From: Alphaproteobacteria bacterium
Lineage (GTDB): Bacteria > Pseudomonadota > Alphaproteobacteria > Bin95
Assembly (NCBI GenBank): GCA_022825195.1
Contig: JAJDYL010000211.1
Coordinates: 1-37,004, forward strand
Direction: 5' to 3'
Length of the DNA stretch: 37,004 nt
Position 1 is the stretch's first letter; each line of letters opens with the position of its first letter. Made by a program: the position numbers and the translations under genes. This document shows positions 33,241-37,004 of this stretch, piece after piece. The notes beneath the pieces are model-generated. The model saw only the letters and a program-made list of their open reading frames with translations. It searched no databases and was not told where the DNA came from.

Positions 33241-33838
33241 CACAGCCCCAACACCTTACTTGCGCTCCCGGGTCCCCGCCGCAAAGTTTCCGGGCCGGGA
33301 AACGCCATACCGCCCCGGGGCCGAACCGGCAATACCATTACGAACCATTACCGACCATTCGTCGCCGGCGATGGCCCCGGGTTCTGCCGGCGGCGGACAG
33401 CCGAGCGGCCCGCCCCTCGATATGCGAAGACGGCATCGGCCTTGTGCATGACGCGGACCGCGCGATCGCGGCGTCGGCCCACGAAACCGGAATTCCTGCA
33501 CCTTGTCCGGGGACACGACCTCTTGAGGCGGCCTGGGCACGATGGTTTACACCGGCGATAAGTCTATATATCCTGGCTTGAAGAGGGTGTTGACGGCCTG
33601 ATTTACGACATCCGCCGGGGAGGGGGTCGCAAGCCGATACCGGACGAGAGGATCAGGGAACTGATCGACCTTGCAAAGTTGCCGCCGTCGGGGCGCGCCA
33701 CTCCAACGCTGACGATGCCCGCCCATTCCGCTGGAGTGAAAGGCCTGAAGATCTCGTACAGGCACGGAAACAGCACCGGAATCTGCAAGTATTGCCTTCG
33801 TGACAGAGGACCGGACCACGAGGGAAGGCGCATAGAGC
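33241..33838. other. 600-bp intergenic region upstream of tdm and the RND gene
   Basis: It contains the triple TAATGGT operator of tdm (33334-33360) and a transposase-like remnant (from 33577). Between 33361 and 33576 I see only broken frames. Confidence 0.6.
33334..33360 (-). promoter_or_regulatory. Triple TAATGGT operator upstream of tdm
   Basis: On the plus strand ACCATTA starts at 33334 and 33344 and ACCATTC at 33354, exactly 10 bp apart. In the direction of tdm they read GAATGGT, TAATGGT, TAATGGT, ending 94 bp before the start codon. Confidence 0.65.
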
Positions 33839-33849
33839 ATGACTTCTAA
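33577..33849 (+). pseudogene. IS630-type transposase remnant
   Basis: The open frame reads EEGVDGLIYDIRRGGGRKPIPDERIRELIDLAKLPPSGRAT…AHSAGVKGLKIS with no ATG in its first part. It resembles the N-terminal linker of IS630 transposases (GxxGLxxDxxRxGRKPxxxERI…PPxxATHWT…AxxxGVS). It then loses similarity and ends just after the RND start. Short and decayed; the family call is tentative. Confidence 0.35.
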
Positions 33850-36169
33850 GTCCAGGTTCAGCTTTCCCGATCTGGTGGTGGAGCGATACTTCTGGACGAC
33901 GGCCGTCGCATTCATGGCGATCGCGGTTCTCGCCGCGGGACTACTGCACCTGGTCACGGTCCAAGTAGGCGTCCGAAATCACTTTAATGAAAATGATCCA
34001 CTTCTGCTCAAGCTGGAAGAATTCGAAGAAACCTACGCAGTATCAGACAGTGTGCTCGTCATTGTCGCCCCGCCAAACAACACCATTTTCACACGCGAAG
34101 CACTCGTTGCGATCGAGCAACTGACAGAAGCGCTATGGCAAACGCCATATTCTGTCCGTGTGGATTCGATAACCAATTATATACACACGAAGGGAACCGA
34201 GGACAGCCTGATTGTCGAACAACTGGTCGATGACGTGGCCTTGCTGGACAAGACCAAAATCGACCATATTCAACAAATCGCGCTCACCGCGCAGGAGACA
34301 GCCGGGCGTTTTGTCTCCCGCGACGGTCGTTTGGCTGGGCTGATCGTGAGCCTGTCAATTCCCGACGAGGGACGGAAAGAGAAAAAAGTAGAAGTTGTCG
34401 ATGCCGCCTACGATCTCGTCAACGAGCAACGCGCTTCCAACCCCGAGTTCGCATATCACATCTATGGTGAATTGCTGTTAAATCAATCAGTTCGCGATGC
34501 GCTGGATGAAGATATGTCCATCCTCGCACCGATTGCATTTGCGATGATGATTCTGGTAGCATTTGTTTTACTGCGTTCGGTTTGGCTCGTTTGTGGAATT
34601 CTGGCGATGTTGATCGCGGTAATAGTATCGAGCTTCGGATTTGCCGGCTGGTTCGGTATAAAGTTCTATGCAGAAAGCGGTGCTGCACTGTTTGTCCTGA
34701 TGGCGATCGCCACGGCGCATTCCGTACACCTGATCCAGGGAATGACGGATGGAATGCACCAAGGGATGAAGCGTGCAGCTGCTATTATTTATTCTCTGCA
34801 GACTAATTTTCGTCCAATATTTCTCACATCATTCACCACAATGATCGGCTTCTTGAGTCTGAATTTTTCAGAAATGCCGCCCTTTCGAGTTATGGGAAAT
34901 ATCGTTGCATTTGGAGCCATGTGTGCATTTGTTTACTCGGTTACACTTTTGCCGGCATTGTTGGCGATGATACCTGTACGGACTCTATATCAACGAAAAA
35001 GCGGGACGGACCCTTTTGATCGTCTGGGACGTTTCGTTGTTTCCAGAAGCACGTTGCTACTTTGGATTTTTGTGATGCTGTTTCTGGTGAGCGTAGTTGG
35101 CGCGTCCAGAATAGAATTAAACGATAATAATAATGCCAACCTGCTTGACGATAGCTATGAATTACGCCGATCTGGAGATTTTATAAACAAAAATTTTTCT
35201 GGGTTGGATTCCTTCGAATATTCACTGGATTCCGGTCGTGAGAGAGGAATCACCGATATAGCATATCTGCGCCAGGTGGAGGCCTTTGCTGGTTGGCTTC
35301 GCGAGCAACCTGAAGTTTCTCATGTCACCTCGATCACCGATATCATGAAACGACTTAACCAGAATTTACACAATAGTGCGGAGGGGTCTTATGCTCTACC
35401 GGAGAACTCCGACCTTGCGGTACAGTACCTGCTTTTATATGAGTTTTCCCTGCCTATGGGAAGCGACCTGAATAATCTCATCAACTTTGAGCGGTCCGCA
35501 ACGCGCATGACCGTTATGATCGAAGAAATGTCGGTCAAGGAGCAAATTAGTTTGGACAAACGTGCTTCTGCCTGGTTGCAGAAAAATGCACCGGAAATCC
35601 AAACCAGAGCGACCGGGGTCACCATCGTGGGCGCTTATTCGGTCATGAGGAATATCGTGAATATGCTGGTTGGCACGTTCATCGCGATGTTGATCGTTTC
35701 GCTGCTTTTGATTTTTGCATTCAGGAGTCTTCGTTTTGGGCTTTTGAGTTTGGTGCCAAATTTCCTGCCGGCCATCGTGTCGATGGGAATTTGGGGGTAT
35801 GCCGTGGGAACCGTTAATATTGCGGCGTCGATTGTATCCGCGATAGCGTTTGCTATCGTTGTGGATGATACTATTCATATTCTGTCCAAATACGTCAAGG
35901 CTCGCGCAGAAGGCGATACCTCGGCCGATGCCATCGCGGCGGCATTTAGGGTGGTTGGAAAACCGCTGCTCAGCACGACCCTAATTTTTTCGATAGTGTT
36001 TTTCGTTTTCGCCGTATCGGGACTGTTGACCAATCAGACGCTCGGGCTGCTGGTGGGAATGACGGTGGTAATTGCTCTCGCCGCGGACTTCTTCTTGTTC
36101 CCGCCGCTTTTACTGGCACTCGACAAGACCGGACATCGACGAGCAGGCGATGAGCGCCGGACGTTGTAG
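33839..36169 (+). CDS. RND-superfamily exporter (MMPL/HpnN-like, COG1033 type)
   Basis: This 776-residue protein has the RND layout: a first membrane helix (about residues 15-40), a ~190-residue periplasmic loop, a block of membrane helices (about 225-400), a second loop and a second membrane block (about 605-765). The motifs are ATAHSVHLIQGM in the first half and AIVVDDTIHILSKYV in the second; the paired acidic residue there suggests a proton relay. No membrane-fusion protein is adjacent, as usual for MMPL-like exporters of lipids or hydrophobic compounds. Its base composition is clearly A+T-richer than the rest of the window and it is flanked by transposase remnants, suggesting later acquisition. 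The substrate is unknown. Confidence 0.85.
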   Translation: MTSKSRFSFPDLVVERYFWTTAVAFMAIAVLAAGLLHLVTVQVGVRNHFNENDPLLLKLEEFEETYAVSDSVLVIVAPPNNTIFTREALVAIEQLTEALWQTPYSVRVDSITNYIHTKGTEDSLIVEQLVDDVALLDKTKIDHIQQIALTAQETAGRFVSRDGRLAGLIVSLSIPDEGRKEKKVEVVDAAYDLVNEQRASNPEFAYHIYGELLLNQSVRDALDEDMSILAPIAFAMMILVAFVLLRSVWLVCGILAMLIAVIVSSFGFAGWFGIKFYAESGAALFVLMAIATAHSVHLIQGMTDGMHQGMKRAAAIIYSLQTNFRPIFLTSFTTMIGFLSLNFSEMPPFRVMGNIVAFGAMCAFVYSVTLLPALLAMIPVRTLYQRKSGTDPFDRLGRFVVSRSTLLLWIFVMLFLVSVVGASRIELNDNNNANLLDDSYELRRSGDFINKNFSGLDSFEYSLDSGRERGITDIAYLRQVEAFAGWLREQPEVSHVTSITDIMKRLNQNLHNSAEGSYALPENSDLAVQYLLLYEFSLPMGSDLNNLINFERSATRMTVMIEEMSVKEQISLDKRASAWLQKNAPEIQTRATGVTIVGAYSVMRNIVNMLVGTFIAMLIVSLLLIFAFRSLRFGLLSLVPNFLPAIVSMGIWGYAVGTVNIAASIVSAIAFAIVVDDTIHILSKYVKARAEGDTSADAIAAAFRVVGKPLLSTTLIFSIVFFVFAVSGLLTNQTLGLLVGMTVVIALAADFFLFPPLLLALDKTGHRRAGDERRTL

Positions 36170-36944
36170 GCGACTGAGTGGTTCGCCGGGCCGCCGCGGG
36201 CGCTGTCGGGCGGCGCAGCGTGCGAAGCCGCGACGGGCGGTCCTCGAGGCTTGACATACCTCCCGATCGGAAGGGTCGAGTAGGTTGGACAGCTCGGCGA
36301 AGTGTATTCTTGATCGTCACCGGTAGAGGGCGCAGTTCCGGATTGTGTTTCGGTAGCGGGAAGTCACGGATACGGCATCCGGGGTTGCGTCGCGCGTTGG
36401 GGCTTGGGCGACGGTGCATTCGTTGCAGGACACAGGCGACAGTGGCGGCAAACAAGGGTATTTTGTCGACGGAACTTGGCCGACGCCTCGGCGTAGCGCA
36501 GTTGGCCGTCTGGAGAGTGAAGCGGAAGATCATGGCGGTGAGGGCCGTACGCGACGCGGACATGAGGCTCGACAAAAGAGTGGGGGGCGATAAGACGCCT
36601 GTCCCGGCGGCAAGCGTACCCGGGGCGCGCCGGACAAGAGGCCGCCGGTCGCAGCGGCGGACCCGACCGACGCCGGCGGATACAAGAGACGGAGGTGTCG
36701 CCGATGCCCTGCACTGCCGGGACGCTCCCGACGGCCCCGCCGGAAGCCGCCGAGCCAGCCGAACGCTATCCTGCCGGCGTCACCCGGCGACACAGCCGAC
36801 AAGGCCAACGCCGTACCGTCATCCCGCGCTTCGCTCGCTGCAACGACCCATCGCCGGATGAGCCTCAGAGCCTGACCCAAAAAGAGTTGAGCGGTTTCAA
36901 GGGATTGTGATTCAGTTCGGTTAGGAAGCTGAACGGAGCCACAT
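36170..36944. other. 775-bp intergenic region with transposase debris
   Basis: It holds an IS1595-type remnant (36409-36600), then ~260 bp of GC-rich DNA where I see no gene, then the probable IS5-type left end (about 36868). The long plus-strand frame from 36178 is credible only in its IS1595-like part. Confidence 0.6.
36409..36600 (+). pseudogene. IS1595-family transposase remnant
   Basis: The translation RRCIRCRTQATVAANKG then ILSTELGRRLGVAQLAVWRVKRKIMAV and DADMRLDKRVGGDKT parallels IS1595 transposases (zinc-ribbon CRxQ.TVTAGT … GISALELxRxLGVSYKTAWxxKHKLMQVM … LxGxVEIDD). The ~40 residues normally between the two blocks are missing and the catalytic Asp region is degraded (GGDKT), so this is an inactive internal-deletion copy. 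Confidence 0.55.
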
Positions 36945-37004
36945 ATGCCCTGGACCGAAACCGCTCGCCGGGAGTATCGGCGGGACTGCCCACGATATGC
37001 AAGC
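36868..37004 (+). mobile_element. IS5-type insertion sequence, left end (continues beyond window)
   Basis: The sequence from about 36868 (GAGCCTGACCCAAAAAG) into the transposase start at 36945 looks like the left end of an IS5-group element. The preceding TCA could be a TNA-type target duplication. The right end is outside the window, so the inverted repeats cannot be verified. Confidence 0.5.
36945..37004 (+). CDS. IS5-family transposase, N-terminal fragment (cut by window edge)
   Basis: It begins MPWTETARREYRRDCPRYAS, the characteristic opening of IS5-family transposases (MPWTExxRxxYRRxxLRYASDxTDxEW). Only 20 codons are in the window. GAACGGAG precedes the ATG. Nothing suggests it is broken within the visible part. 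Confidence 0.8.
   Translation, partial: MPWTETARREYRRDCPRYAS

Noticed and set aside
33547..33957. Minus-strand frame of 136 codons overlapping the RND start
   Set aside because: It overlaps the clearly coding RND start and the IS630-like remnant in the opposite direction and has no recognisable motif.
36178..36861. 227-codon plus-strand frame after the RND gene
   Set aside because: Only residues ~78-140 resemble a protein family (IS1595). The remainder is basic low-complexity sequence, so it is kept only as a transposase remnant.

Overview
The window comes from a GC-rich alphaproteobacterium. The evidence is GC-rich codon use, Roseobacter/Rhizobiales-like methylamine and sarcosine-oxidase gene sets, ATGA- or GTGA-coupled operons, and IS630/IS5/IS1595 debris. 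A Rhodospirillales-like marine or host-associated lineage is likely, but I cannot fix the genus. Most of the window is a locus for using methylated amines as carbon and nitrogen sources, with mobile-element fragments at both ends.

Left part (1-8.2 kb). An IS630-type transposase tail (to 118) is followed by about 1.1 kb without convincing genes. This stretch holds 10-bp-phased TGTCATG arrays, a GC palindrome and a ~215-bp dispersed repeat that recurs inverted at 23.8 kb. Next is an operon of a two-domain AhpD-like protein with an in-frame TGA at the second position of its CxxC motif (predicted selenocysteine, CVYU, with a SECIS-like hairpin), an AtuA-family protein and a DUF4387 protein. A Mu-like phage remnant, a small winged-helix-like protein, an SDR dehydrogenase, an M20 amidohydrolase and a class IV aminotransferase follow.

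Centre (8.2-23.6 kb). A five-gene branched-chain/amide-type ABC importer (SBP, livH, livM, livG, livF) runs divergently from tmm (trimethylamine monooxygenase). A TPR-like protein comes next, then soxB-D-A-G (heterotetrameric sarcosine oxidase family, by context N-methylglutamate dehydrogenase), a GlxA/GbdR-like AraC regulator, amtB and a 72-residue single-TM protein.

Right part (23.6-37 kb). After the second dispersed repeat and a conserved hypothetical gene come gmaS-like, mgsA, mgsB, mgsC and an unnamed 136-residue protein on the minus strand. Then come a divergent GntR/FCD regulator and tdm (TMAO demethylase). An IS630-like remnant, an A+T-richer RND exporter, an IS1595 remnant and the start of an IS5-type transposase close the window.

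How it fits together: Tmm makes TMAO from TMA, and Tdm splits TMAO to dimethylamine and formaldehyde. DMA to methylamine (dmmDABC) is not encoded here. GmaS, MgsABC and the Sox/Mgd complex turn methylamine into glutamate, ammonium and a C1 unit on tetrahydrofolate, and AmtB handles ammonium or methylammonium. A direct-repeat motif reading AATTGGT or TAATGGT in the direction of transcription, repeated every 10 bp, lies upstream of the SBP gene, tmm, amtB, gmaS and tdm. It looks like the operator of one regulon.
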